Positions 25,413 to 34,726 of a DNA stretch of 64,000 bases are shown here, piece by piece. Where the stretch lies: NCBI GenBank assembly GCA_017433825.1, contig JAFRGL010000013.1:1-64000 (forward strand). The letters run 5' to 3'. The DNA comes from Eubacterium sp. GTDB taxonomy: Bacteria; Bacillota; Clostridia; Lachnospirales; Lachnospiraceae. Under the pieces are notes generated by a model. That model saw nothing but the letters and a program-made list of their open reading frames with translations, did not search any database and was not told where the DNA came from. How positions within the stretch are numbered: the stretch's first letter is position 1; every line of letters begins with the position of its first letter. Made by a program: the position numbers and the translations under genes.

Positions 25413-26213
25413 TTAAAACTCCTTTTTTCCCCGGATGATCATGGAAAGGGGGAAGCCTTCGTGATCCAGCGCGGAAAATCCGCCGCTGATATCATAGTCA
25501 AACTCCCAAAATCCGGTGACGGCAATTCCGTTTCCGCACATTCCTGACAGGATCTCAGACAGCGGGTGTGTGAAATCCGTGAACGTCCTGGAATGATAAC
25601 GCTTCTGCGTCATGTAGTACATGCCGTCATTACCGGTCCATTCATGTTCAAAGTAGGAATAACGGCACTCCAGCCTGTGGTCCGGATCATACAGTTCCTC
25701 TCCTTCCGCGACAAGCATATTCGTGCACGGATGCTGCTCATTGATCACAATTTCCGCGCCTGGTTTCATGCATTTTGCGGCTATGGCAAAGAAACGATCC
25801 AGATCATCAAACCAGCAGAGAGCGCCGATGGTAATAAGCACCACGTCAAACTGTTCCCTGTAACGGTCGTCAATATCGTAAATATTAACCGCTTCGAACC
25901 CGCACGGCAGCTGCAGCTCCTTCGCTTTTTCATTGGCAAACGCCACCTGGTTTTCGGCAATGTCAAAGCCGATCCCTTTTCTTGCCTTCCCGCTTTTCAC
26001 CAGGGAAAGCAGTTCCCTGCCGTTGTTGCAGCAGAACTGGCCGATGACAGCTTCTTCCGTACGGATCTGCTTCAGTACGTTTACTGTCTCCTCATTGAAA
26101 AAGGGATAGTCTTCCTTCCGTATGCGCTCCGTGATATCAGCGCCCCAGGTCTCCGCCCTGTTTTCAAAGGCCTCTTCCCAGGCTGCTTTGTTTCCCTCTA
26201 TGTACTTATCCAT
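25413..26213 (-). CDS. Class I SAM-dependent methyltransferase
   Basis: A 266-residue Rossmann-fold methyltransferase. Motif I is degenerate, QFCCNNGRELLSLVKSG at about 58-74 (normally E/DxGxGxG), but ARKGIGFDIAENQVAFANE and VVLITIGALCWFDDLDRFF follow the expected pattern of SAM ribose contact and post-II motif. Such CCNNGRE variants are seen in a common Firmicutes family of unknown substrate. GGAAGGAG precedes the ATG. It heads a possible operon with the GNAT and DUF1848 genes. Confidence 0.83.
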   Translation of the reverse strand: MDKYIEGNKAAWEEAFENRAETWGADITERIRKEDYPFFNEETVNVLKQIRTEEAVIGQFCCNNGRELLSLVKSGKARKGIGFDIAENQVAFANEKAKELQLPCGFEAVNIYDIDDRYREQFDVVLITIGALCWFDDLDRFFAIAAKCMKPGAEIVINEQHPCTNMLVAEGEELYDPDHRLECRYSYFEHEWTGNDGMYYMTQKRYHSRTFTDFTHPLSEILSGMCGNGIAVTGFWEFDYDISGGFSALDHEGFPLSMIIRGKKEF

Positions 26214-26255
26214 AACAACTCCTTCCGGCCGGCTGCTTCTGAAATGCAGTCTCTC

Positions 26256-27611
26256 TTATCGGCGAACCAGGCAGCATACGTTTTCTATATGGACTGTCAT
26301 CGGGAACATGTCCACGGGCTGGACCAGTACCGGCGTCCACCCCTGCCCGGCCAGGTATTTTAAATCCCGGGCCAGGGTGGCCGGATCACAGCTCACGTAG
26401 ACGATCCGTTCCGGCGACATGGCGGAAATGGTATCCAGCACGGCTTTCTCACAGCCTTTGCGGGGCGGGTCGACCACGATCACATCTGCCTTAATCTTCC
26501 GCTGCTCATACAGCTTCGGCAGTACCTCCTCCGCCTTTCCGCAGAAAAATTCCGTATTGTCCAGGCCGTTTATCCGGGCGTTTTCCCGGGCATCCTCAAT
26601 GGCTTCCGTGACGATTTCCACGCCGTATACCTTCTTCGCCTTCTTTGCCAGCTGCAGGGAAATACTGCCGATGCCGCAGTATACGTCCCAGACCGTTTCC
26701 GTGCCCGTAAGGCCCGCGGCCTCCAGGGCCTTTTCGTACAGCACATCCGTCTGCAGCGGGTTGACCTGGAAAAATGAGTTCGGGGAAATCCGGTATGTGA
26801 CGCCGTTTATCTCATCCTCTATATACGGTTTCCCGTAAACGGTGACCGCCTTCTGCGTCATGATGACGTTGGTTTTTTCCCTGTTGACGGAATAGCTGAT
26901 GCCGGTGATTTCCGGAAAGGCGGACAGCTTCTCCGTAAGCGCTTTCTGCGCGGGAAGCTTCCTGCTGTTGACAATCAGGCAGACTGCGGTCTGCCCGGTT
27001 TTTCCGCCCCTTCTGATGAAGATATGCCTGACAATGCCCTCCCCGGTTTCTTCATCGTAGGCGGAAATGCGGTTTTCCCTCATCCATTCCAGGACCGCTT
27101 TCGTTATCTGTCCGAAAAGCGCGGGGCTTAAAACGCAGTCGTCCATCGGGATAATCCGGTGGCTCCTGCCGGCGTAAAAGCCGGCCGCGGGCCTGCCTTC
27201 CGCATCCGTTCCGACGGGATACTGGGCCTTGTTCCGGTAGCGTAAGGGCTCCTGCATGCCGAGCACCGGCTCAACCTGCAGGTTTTCAAACCCGCCGATT
27301 CTTCTTAAGGCTTCCTCCACTTTTTTCCGCTTGAAGGCCAGCTGTCCCTCATACGACATGCTCATGATCTGGCAGCCGCCGCATTTCGGGAAGGCTTCAC
27401 AGGGGGGAGAAACGCGAAAAGCGGAAGGCCTGATCAGTTCCTCAAGCCTTCCGTAGCCATAGCTTTTATTGATTCTGGTGACCCGTGCCGTGATCACATC
27501 GCCGATGACCGCGTTTTTAATAAACAGGGGGAAGCCTTCTGCTTTGCCGACCCCCTCGCCGGTCTGAATCTGATCGGTTATCTCAACACGGACCAAATCA
27601 TTTTTCTTCAT
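26256..27611 (-). CDS. rlmD: 23S rRNA (uracil-C5)-methyltransferase, RlmD/RlmCD type
   Basis: A 451-residue RNA methyltransferase. The N-terminal TRAM domain (about 1-60) is followed by a cysteine motif CEAFPKCGGC for a 4Fe-4S cluster. The C-terminal catalytic domain has VYCGIGSISLQLA for SAM, DPPRKGCEKAVL and catalytic Cys in YVSCDPATLARD. Firmicutes homologues methylate U747 and/or U1939 of 23S rRNA. The start codon overlaps the stop of yhaM in an ATGA. Which uridine is modified cannot be told here. Confidence 0.93.
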   Translation of the reverse strand: MKKNDLVRVEITDQIQTGEGVGKAEGFPLFIKNAVIGDVITARVTRINKSYGYGRLEELIRPSAFRVSPPCEAFPKCGGCQIMSMSYEGQLAFKRKKVEEALRRIGGFENLQVEPVLGMQEPLRYRNKAQYPVGTDAEGRPAAGFYAGRSHRIIPMDDCVLSPALFGQITKAVLEWMRENRISAYDEETGEGIVRHIFIRRGGKTGQTAVCLIVNSRKLPAQKALTEKLSAFPEITGISYSVNREKTNVIMTQKAVTVYGKPYIEDEINGVTYRISPNSFFQVNPLQTDVLYEKALEAAGLTGTETVWDVYCGIGSISLQLAKKAKKVYGVEIVTEAIEDARENARINGLDNTEFFCGKAEEVLPKLYEQRKIKADVIVVDPPRKGCEKAVLDTISAMSPERIVYVSCDPATLARDLKYLAGQGWTPVLVQPVDMFPMTVHIENVCCLVRR

Positions 27612-28555
27612 ACATCCGTCGTCTTTCTGATATTTGACTCGAATATCCGGTTGAAGCCCAGCCAGTCCTCCTTGTGCACCGTGGATTCCAGCAGCTCCCG
27701 CATGGTCTCAAGTCTGGCATCGGTCAGGTCCGCCAGGCTTAACGCCACGGCTTCCGCCAGCGCCGGCTTCTTCGGGGAACCGTATTCCAACTCGCCGTGG
27801 TGGGAAAGAATACAATGCTTCAGCTCATCCTCCAGCGTCTCCGGGAAGCCCGGGATTTCCTTCGCCGCGTCGTGGATCATCTCCGCGCCGATGAGGATAT
27901 GCCCCAGAAGCTGGCCCTCGTCCGTATAGTCGTTTGCCGGGAACCGGGACAGTTCCTTCAGCTTGCCCACGTCGTGGAACATGGCTGCCGTAATCAGCAG
28001 GTCATAGTTCAGCATCGGATACAGCTTGCTGTAAATAACGCACATACGGACTACGTTCATGGTGTGCTCCAGCAGGCCGGAAATAAAGCTGTGATGGATG
28101 GTTTTCGCCGCGGAGCAGGCCTTGAACTCCTTAATGAATTCCTCGTCCTCCACGAAAAAGCGGCTGATCAGGGCTTTCAGGTAGGGATTCTGCACCTTTT
28201 CCGCATTTGACATCAGCTGTTTGTACATGTCCGCCGGCGAATACCGGCTGCAGGGCATGTAGTCCGCCGTATTATATTCCCCGGGCTGTGCAACCCGGAG
28301 CCTTCTGACCGCAACCTGCAGGGATCCCGCAAACAGGGAAACGTCGCCTACGATGTCCACGTAATCATAAACGGCAAAATCCGCGATGGCCGGGGAATCC
28401 ACGTCCCAGACCTTGGCGTCGATAAGCCCGGTTTTATCCTGCAGCACACAGTTCAGGTAGGTTCTGCCGGTTTTAGTGGTGGCTTCTATCCTGGATTTGA
28501 CAAAATAGATGCCGGACATTTTATTCCCTTCGGCAAGCTCCTGTATGTATTTCAT
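27608..28555 (-). CDS. yhaM: YhaM-type 3'-5' exoribonuclease (OB fold plus HD domain)
   Basis: A 315-residue enzyme. Residues about 10-95 form an OB-fold nucleic-acid-binding domain (TYLNCVLQDKTGLIDAKVWD). Residues about 155-300 form an HD phosphohydrolase domain with HHSFISGLLEHTMNV, the HD pair in AAMFHDVGK, and LSHHGELEYG. This arrangement is that of YhaM/CBF1, which degrades RNA and single-stranded DNA from the 3' end with Mn2+. It is co-transcribed with rlmD (4-base overlap). Confidence 0.93.
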   Translation of the reverse strand: MKYIQELAEGNKMSGIYFVKSRIEATTKTGRTYLNCVLQDKTGLIDAKVWDVDSPAIADFAVYDYVDIVGDVSLFAGSLQVAVRRLRVAQPGEYNTADYMPCSRYSPADMYKQLMSNAEKVQNPYLKALISRFFVEDEEFIKEFKACSAAKTIHHSFISGLLEHTMNVVRMCVIYSKLYPMLNYDLLITAAMFHDVGKLKELSRFPANDYTDEGQLLGHILIGAEMIHDAAKEIPGFPETLEDELKHCILSHHGELEYGSPKKPALAEAVALSLADLTDARLETMRELLESTVHKEDWLGFNRIFESNIRKTTDV

Positions 28556-28609
28556 GAAGAAGTTCTCCTTGCATTTCTTTTAAAATGGCTGTCTTTATCT
28601 GCCCGTCCG

Positions 28610-29965
28610 TCAGATTTCACCCAGCTCCACGGTGAATTCCACTTCCGCGTAGCCGTCCGCGCCCTGGCGCAGGGCTTTAACCCTGACGGTCTCTCCCGGT
28701 TTGTGATGCATAAGGCATTCCTTGAACCGGGTCATGTTGCCGGTTTCTTCATCCGCAATGCTTAAAATGATGTCGAATTCCTTGATGCCGGAAAGCATGG
28801 CCGGGGAATCCGCCGCCACCTCCGTAACCAGGACACCCATGGGGATATCCGTCAGGGAGGAAAGAACGGCCGTTACTTCTGAGCCCTTGATGCCCATATA
28901 AGGCCTTGCCACGTTATTGGAAAGGTCCTCCATCAGGCTCTTTAAGGCGGTAATGCCCACAGCAGCCACTGTGGCGGAACCCGCAGGGGCGTATTTCCGG
29001 GCAATGATCCCCACCACTTCGCCCTGGGCGTCAATCAGTATGCCTGATCCGGCATCTGAAGAGGGGATGTCCGTAAAGAAGAGGCTGTAGTCCATATCCA
29101 GTGTGGACACCGTGCCGGTAATGGCGGTCACATTGCCGAAGGCAACGCTGCCGGGATAACCTAAGGGCCTGCCAAGCGCCATAACCGGGTCGCCTCTTTT
29201 CACGTTGTAGGTACTGCCCAGATTGGCAACGGAATACCGCTGGAGGGTTTCATTCGGGATGTCTTCCATGTTCACCGTTATAACCGCCAGCCCGGTATTT
29301 GCATCATGTTTCCTTATCTGGGCCGGTGCTGTGGCATTGTCATAGAAGGTGACTACGATGTCGTTTACATCGTTAATCGCCTCATGGGCGGTCAGGATGA
29401 AGATTTCGGCTTCATTGCCGGCAATAATAAGCCCGGCCGTGTTTTTCCTGCTTTCCCTGGCCTTGTCAAAATAATCCATCCTGCTGTTGATACCGGCCAC
29501 GTCCACGACGGCAGTCTGCGTCTTGTCCGCCACCGCCATCATTTTGTGCATCATGGTGGTGTAGTCCGACACCTCCAGCTCCTTAGGCTCGACAACGACC
29601 GGTTCCAAAGAGGTTTCCGCCGTCGAACCGGGCTCTGCCGTCTCCTCCGACGAACTGCCGGTCTCTGAAACAGGCTCGGAAACACTTACTGTTTCGCTGC
29701 TTACCGACACCGGCTCCTCCTTCGGTATCACGATGGAGGAAGGCTCGTCCCTGTGGAAAATTCTCTCGGCCGTGGGCAGGAATTTCACGAAAACACAGGC
29801 CGCGATAATACCGGCCGCTATCGCGAGAACGACAAACAAAACAACGGTCAGCAGGATATTCCTCTTACTGACCGGCTTTTTCTTGGTCACTTCCCGGATA
29901 TGGGAGCTTTCGCCGTTTTCATTTGTATTCTGTTGTGTCCGGTTATTTTCATCAGGCTGCTGCAT
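28610..29965 (-). CDS. Membrane-anchored HtrA/DegP-like protein with degenerate catalytic triad
   Basis: A 451-residue protein: cytoplasmic tail, one TM helix (about 37-60), a Ser/Glu-rich linker (90-130), a trypsin-like domain (about 140-330) and a C-terminal PDZ domain (about 345-450, VLVTEVAADSPAMLSGI). The fold matches HtrA, but the active site does not. The His segment reads LTAHEAIN with His194 one position early, the Asp of the D-L-A-V motif is Gly225, and the Ser motif GNSGGP is GSGIL with Ser307. It is probably not a classical serine protease and may act as a binding or chaperone protein. It lies 54 bases upstream of yhaM in the same direction. Confidence 0.8.
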   Translation of the reverse strand: MQQPDENNRTQQNTNENGESSHIREVTKKKPVSKRNILLTVVLFVVLAIAAGIIAACVFVKFLPTAERIFHRDEPSSIVIPKEEPVSVSSETVSVSEPVSETGSSSEETAEPGSTAETSLEPVVVEPKELEVSDYTTMMHKMMAVADKTQTAVVDVAGINSRMDYFDKARESRKNTAGLIIAGNEAEIFILTAHEAINDVNDIVVTFYDNATAPAQIRKHDANTGLAVITVNMEDIPNETLQRYSVANLGSTYNVKRGDPVMALGRPLGYPGSVAFGNVTAITGTVSTLDMDYSLFFTDIPSSDAGSGILIDAQGEVVGIIARKYAPAGSATVAAVGITALKSLMEDLSNNVARPYMGIKGSEVTAVLSSLTDIPMGVLVTEVAADSPAMLSGIKEFDIILSIADEETGNMTRFKECLMHHKPGETVRVKALRQGADGYAEVEFTVELGEI

Positions 29966-30165
29966 AAATAAGCCTCCCTAAACGGTAAAATGATAGCAGA
30001 GGAATATGAACAATTTATGAATAACGCCTTTAATCCAGGTAAATTTTATTGTATTATATAGTGAGATGCCAGGGCAAAAGGTCAGAATTCATGTTTTGCA
30101 GGATTTCGGAAGCTGCAGGCAGCGAAGAAATCCGCAGGCATCGAAACTAACTAAGGGTTTAAAAA

Positions 30166-32541
30166 ATGAACGAAAAAGCACTGAAAACACTGGAATATAC
30201 AAAAATCCGGGAGATGCTGGTTTCCCACGCCTCCTCGGACGCCGGCGCGGAAAAATGCGCTGCCCTTGTACCCACTTCGGATATCGCGGAGATCATCCGG
30301 CTTCAGGAACAGACGGCAGCGTCCCTGTCCCGGCTCCTGCGCAAGGGCAATCTGTCCTTTGCCAACTCGAAAGGCCTGAAGGGCTCCCTCTCCCGCCTGA
30401 AGCTGGGCAGCACCCTGAACGCGGTGGAGCTGCTGGCGGTGGCCGCCCTCTGCGAAAACGCCGGACGGGTGAAATCCTACGGAAAAAGGGAGCGGAACGA
30501 CGTGTCGGGCGACTGTCTGGAAGAGCTCTTCGACGCGCTGGAGCCGGCGTCCGCTCTGACCGTGGAAATCCGCCGCTGCATTCTCTCAGCCGACGAAATC
30601 GCGGACTCCGCAAGCCCCGGCCTTTCCCGGGTGCGCCGGGCCATCAAAAGCTGCACCGACCGGATTCATTCCCAGCTGGTGGGCATGCTGAACGGGCCGC
30701 TGCGCACGTACCTGCAGGACGCCCTCATCACCCAGAGGGACGGCAGGTACTGCGTGCCGGTCAAATCCGAATACCGGGCAAACGTCCCCGGCATGATCCA
30801 CGACCAGTCCTCCACCGGGGCGACCATCTTCGTGGAGCCCATGGCCGTGGTAAAACTGAACAATGAAATCCGCCAGCTGGAGCTGGACGAGCAGAAGGAA
30901 ATCGCCGCCGTACTGGCGGAGTTAAGCACCCGGGTTTACGACAGCCTTTCCGCCGTGGAAACCGACCTGAAGGTCCTGCCGGAGCTGGATTTTATCTTTG
31001 CCAGGGGCAAGCTGGCCCTGGAAATGGACGCTTCCATGCCGGTCTACGACGGGGAAGAATTTATAAACTTACGGAAAGCCCGCCACCCCCTCATCAGCAA
31101 GGACAAGGTGGTCCCCATCGACCTGAAGCTGGGGCAGGACTTCGACCTTCTTGTAGTTACGGGCCCGAACACCGGCGGCAAAACCGTCTCCTTAAAAACC
31201 CTGGGGCTTTTGAGCATCATGGGCCAGTGCGGCCTTCATATCCCCGCGGCGGACAGGAGCCACTTAAGGGTGTTTGAGGAAATATTCGCGGACATCGGCG
31301 ACGAACAGAGCATCGAACAGTCCCTGTCCACCTTCTCCTCCCACATGACCAACGTGGTTTCCTTTATCGAAAAGGCGGATGAGAATTCCCTGGTGCTCTT
31401 CGACGAGCTGGGCGCAGGCACCGACCCGACGGAAGGCGCGGCCCTTGCCATCGCCATTCTTTCCGACCTGCACCAGCGGGGCGTATTTACCATGGCCAGC
31501 ACCCACTACAGCGAGCTGAAGCTGTACGCCCTTTCCACCGAAGGCGTGGAAAATGCCTGCTGTGAATTCGACGTGGAAACCCTGGCCCCCACCTACCGCC
31601 TGCTCATCGGCATTCCCGGAAAAAGCAACGCCTTCGCCATTGCCGGCAAGCTGGGCCTGCCGGATTACATTATCGACGAGGCGAAAGCCCAGATCAACGA
31701 GCAGGACGAGGCCTTCGAGGACGTGCTGGCCAGGCTAGAAGCCAACCGTGTCCAGCTGGAAAACGAACGCGCCGAGCTGGATAAAATGAAAGCCGAGTCC
31801 GAGGACATCAACAAACGGCTGAAGGAACAGAATAAGAAGCTTTCCGAACAGCGTGACAAGCTGATTCAGAAAGCCAATGAAGAGGCCTATGCCATCTTAA
31901 AGGAAGCCAAGGACTACGCGGACGCCACCATGCGGGATTTCGCGAAATTCGGCAAAAACAACGTTTCCGCAAAGGAAATGGAGAAAAAGCGCAGCGACCT
32001 GCGGGAAAAGATGAAGAAAGCCGGCAGCGACATGAGCATCAAGGCCGAAAAGCGCACCGGCAGGGAGCTGAAGGCTTCCGATATCATGATCGGGGATTCG
32101 GTGCGCGTCTTAAGCATGAACGTGAAGGGCACGGTCTCCACCCGCCCGGATTCCAAGGGCTTCCTGTTCGTACAGATGGGCGTTATAAGGTCAAAAGTAC
32201 ATCTGTCCGATCTCGAGCTTCTGGAGGACGAGCTGCCCGAATCCATGAAGAAAACCGCGTCCGGAAGCAGCGGCATCCGCATGGGCAAATCCCTCTCCGT
32301 CACCTCGGAAATCAACCTCCTGGGCAAGACGGTGGACGAAGCCATCGCCCTGCTGGACAAATACCTGGACGACGCCTACCTTGCCCACATGCCCAGCGTG
32401 CGCATCGTGCACGGCAAGGGCACCGGAGCCTTGAGGGCAGGCGTGCACTCCTACCTGAAGCGCAACCCCCATGTGAAGGAATATTCCCTTGCCGGCCTGG
32501 GCGAAGGCGATTCCGGCGTAACCATCGTCAAATTCAAATAG
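30166..32541 (+). CDS. mutS2: Endonuclease MutS2 / ribosome-splitting ATPase
   Basis: A 791-residue protein of usual MutS2 length. Domains in order: MutS core and lever (1-310), ATPase (about 320-520) with Walker A TGPNTGGKT, Walker B LVLFDELGAGTDP and the switch STHYSELK, a long coiled coil with KOW-like region (520-700) and a C-terminal Smr domain (about 720-791) with DLGK-like NLLGKTVDEA and VRIVHGKGTGALRAGV. MutS2 suppresses recombination and, in Bacillus, splits collided ribosomes for quality control. It heads a rightward group with the two-component pair; the response regulator begins 15 bases after the TAG stop. Confidence 0.96.
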   Translation: MNEKALKTLEYTKIREMLVSHASSDAGAEKCAALVPTSDIAEIIRLQEQTAASLSRLLRKGNLSFANSKGLKGSLSRLKLGSTLNAVELLAVAALCENAGRVKSYGKRERNDVSGDCLEELFDALEPASALTVEIRRCILSADEIADSASPGLSRVRRAIKSCTDRIHSQLVGMLNGPLRTYLQDALITQRDGRYCVPVKSEYRANVPGMIHDQSSTGATIFVEPMAVVKLNNEIRQLELDEQKEIAAVLAELSTRVYDSLSAVETDLKVLPELDFIFARGKLALEMDASMPVYDGEEFINLRKARHPLISKDKVVPIDLKLGQDFDLLVVTGPNTGGKTVSLKTLGLLSIMGQCGLHIPAADRSHLRVFEEIFADIGDEQSIEQSLSTFSSHMTNVVSFIEKADENSLVLFDELGAGTDPTEGAALAIAILSDLHQRGVFTMASTHYSELKLYALSTEGVENACCEFDVETLAPTYRLLIGIPGKSNAFAIAGKLGLPDYIIDEAKAQINEQDEAFEDVLARLEANRVQLENERAELDKMKAESEDINKRLKEQNKKLSEQRDKLIQKANEEAYAILKEAKDYADATMRDFAKFGKNNVSAKEMEKKRSDLREKMKKAGSDMSIKAEKRTGRELKASDIMIGDSVRVLSMNVKGTVSTRPDSKGFLFVQMGVIRSKVHLSDLELLEDELPESMKKTASGSSGIRMGKSLSVTSEINLLGKTVDEAIALLDKYLDDAYLAHMPSVRIVHGKGTGALRAGVHSYLKRNPHVKEYSLAGLGEGDSGVTIVKFK

Positions 32542-32556
32542 ACAAGGAGAATGCAA

Positions 32557-33270
32557 ATGAGCGCAAAACAGAAAATACTGATTGTGGATGACGACGAAAA
32601 TATTGCGGAGCTCATCTCTTTATACCTGACCAAGGAATGCTTCCAGTGCCGTATAGCCCATGACGGTGAGGAGGCGCTGAAGCTGGTGCCCTCCTTTGCC
32701 CCGGACCTTATTCTCTTGGATTTGATGCTGCCGGGCATGGACGGCTACCAGGTTTGCAGGACCATCCGGCAGACCTCCACCCTCCCCATCATCATGCTGT
32801 CCGCCAAGGGGGAAGTATTTGACAAGGTGCTGGGTCTGGAGCTGGGCGCCGACGACTATATCATCAAGCCCTTCGATTCCAAGGAAATGGTAGCCCGGGT
32901 AAAGGCCGTGCTGCGCAGAAGCCAGCCTGCAGTGCAGACTGCCGCGGCGGAAACGCCCGAACGGTCGGGCAAATTCGTGGAATACCCGGACCTTATCGTC
33001 AACCTGACCAACTATTCCGTTACCCTCAAAGGGGAGTCTGTCGACATGCCCCCCAAGGAGCTGGAGCTTCTGTATTTCCTGGCCGCCTCCCCCAACCGGG
33101 TATTTACCAGGGAACAGCTGCTGGACCACATCTGGGGCTATGAATATATCGGGGACACCCGCACCGTGGACGTGCATATCAAAAGGCTCCGTGAAAAAAT
33201 CGGGGACAATCCCTCCTGGGCCATTACCACGGTCTGGGGCATCGGATATAAATTCGAGGTTAAGAAATAA
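32557..33270 (+). CDS. OmpR/PhoP-family response regulator
   Basis: A 237-residue regulator. REC: DDDE near residue 10, phospho-acceptor Asp in ILLDLMLPGMDGY and Lys in IIKPFDSKEM. The C-terminal winged helix has YIGDTRTVDVHIKRLREKIG and ends GIGYKFEVKK. Start choice: AAGGAGA directly abuts an ATG at 32551, leaving no spacer, while the ATG at 32557 has the normal 6 bases, so the latter is used. The stop TAA overlaps the kinase start by one base (TAATG). The general sequence resembles PhoP/WalR/ResD regulators. Confidence 0.94.
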   Translation: MSAKQKILIVDDDENIAELISLYLTKECFQCRIAHDGEEALKLVPSFAPDLILLDLMLPGMDGYQVCRTIRQTSTLPIIMLSAKGEVFDKVLGLELGADDYIIKPFDSKEMVARVKAVLRRSQPAVQTAAAETPERSGKFVEYPDLIVNLTNYSVTLKGESVDMPPKELELLYFLAASPNRVFTREQLLDHIWGYEYIGDTRTVDVHIKRLREKIGDNPSWAITTVWGIGYKFEVKK

Positions 33271-34667
33271 TGCGCATTCGGATATTCTGGAAATTTGTAA
33301 TTACCTACGTGGTAATTGCGGTGATAAGCTTTGTCTTTATTTCCACCGCCGGTTCCCGCATGGCTGAGAATTCCATCATCCGTTCGGAAAGCCGGAAGAT
33401 GTACAATGAAGGCAAAACCATCATTTCCCTCCTCTCCAACCGCTATGCGGGGATGCCCTTTGACGAGCTGACCGACAGCTTTGAGGCAGTCGCCGCGTTC
33501 CAGGGCTCCAGGATCATGCTGATTGCCACCGACGGCAGGGTTATCACCGACAGCGGGAAGAAGCCGGCAGAAGGGGAAGAACTGAAAATTTCCGGTTTTG
33601 ACCCCCTGGCCCTGGGATCCGAATACTACAGTACAGGCAGCTTCTTCGGTTATTTTCCGGAAAAAATGCTGACTGTCCTGCTTCCTGTAACGGGAAGCTA
33701 CGAAATCCACGGTTACCTGGCCATCCACGTGCCCTGGCCGGAGATCATTTCCCAGAGGGAATCGGTGCTGGCCATCGTTCACAAGATGGCCATCGCGATA
33801 TTCGCGATTTTCCTGCTGATTTTCATCATCCAGCATTTCACCGTCAACCGGCCCTTAAACCGCATCATCAAAGGCGCCCAGGAATACGCCGCGGGCAATC
33901 TGGGCTACCGCATCGAGGTGAAAAGCAGGGATGAAATGCAGTATCTGGCGGACACCCTGAACTACATGTCCGAGGAAATGAACAAGGTGGGGGAATACCG
34001 CCACAACTTTATCGCGAACATTTCCCACGACTTCCGCTCTCCCTTAACCTCCATCAAGGGCTATGTGGAGGCCATCGCGGACGGTACGATTCCGCCGGAA
34101 ATGCAGAACCACTACCTGGAAATCGTGCTCTACCAGACCGAGCGGCTGAACAAGCTGACGGAAGAACTGCTGGCCTTAAACCAGGTGGACAACTCGGTCA
34201 TCCTCCTGAACTACTCCCGGTTTGATATCAACGACCTCATCCGCCAGGCCGCCGCCTCCTTCGAAGGCGCCTGCGGGAAGAAAAGCCTGGTTCTGGAGCT
34301 GCTGCTGGAGGAAGATCTGCCGGAGGTGAAGGCGGATTATTCCCGGATTTCACAGGTGCTGCATAACCTCATCGACAACGCGGTGAAATTCAGCCGGCCG
34401 GACAGCATCATCCATATCGAAACCACGAAACGGCATGACAAAATCCAGGTTTCGGTCAAGGACCACGGCATCGGCATTGACAATAAAAACCTGAACAAGA
34501 TCTGGGACCGTTTCTACAAGGCGGATGAATCCCGGGGCAGGGACCAGACAGGCACGGGCCTGGGCCTGGCCATAGTTAAAGAAATAATAAATGCCCACAA
34601 CGAGAAGATCACTGTCGTGAGCACTCCCGGTGCGGGCACTGAATTTGTATTTACACTGTCGTACTAG
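33270..34667 (+). CDS. HAMP-domain sensor histidine kinase (PhoR/ResE/WalK-like)
   Basis: A 465-residue membrane kinase. TM1 (about 7-27) and TM2 (about 170-192) enclose an extracellular sensor domain of about 140 residues; a HAMP linker (193-245) leads to HisKA with FIANISHDFRSPLTSIKGY and HATPase_c with HNLIDNAVKF, VKDHGIGID and GTGLGLAIVKE. All catalytic motifs are intact. It is translated with the response regulator through a one-base overlap. The signal is unknown; the architecture is shared by phosphate, redox and cell-wall sensors. Confidence 0.94.
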   Translation: MRIRIFWKFVITYVVIAVISFVFISTAGSRMAENSIIRSESRKMYNEGKTIISLLSNRYAGMPFDELTDSFEAVAAFQGSRIMLIATDGRVITDSGKKPAEGEELKISGFDPLALGSEYYSTGSFFGYFPEKMLTVLLPVTGSYEIHGYLAIHVPWPEIISQRESVLAIVHKMAIAIFAIFLLIFIIQHFTVNRPLNRIIKGAQEYAAGNLGYRIEVKSRDEMQYLADTLNYMSEEMNKVGEYRHNFIANISHDFRSPLTSIKGYVEAIADGTIPPEMQNHYLEIVLYQTERLNKLTEELLALNQVDNSVILLNYSRFDINDLIRQAAASFEGACGKKSLVLELLLEEDLPEVKADYSRISQVLHNLIDNAVKFSRPDSIIHIETTKRHDKIQVSVKDHGIGIDNKNLNKIWDRFYKADESRGRDQTGTGLGLAIVKEIINAHNEKITVVSTPGAGTEFVFTLSY

Positions 34668-34709
34668 CCCTCTCCTCCGGAGAGGGTGGCCCGCCAGGGC
34701 CGGGTGAGG
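34668..34709. repeat. REP-like double hairpin after the histidine kinase
   Basis: CCCTCTCC/GGAGAGGG is followed by GGCCC/GGGCC and GGGTGAGG, without a T-tract. This arrangement resembles the short palindromic intergenic repeats ending in GGGTGAGG that occur in many unrelated bacteria. It lies between the convergent kinase and polC genes and could act as an mRNA-stabilising or terminating structure. Confidence 0.55.
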
Positions 34710-34726
34710 CTTTCCCAGGGGAAGGC

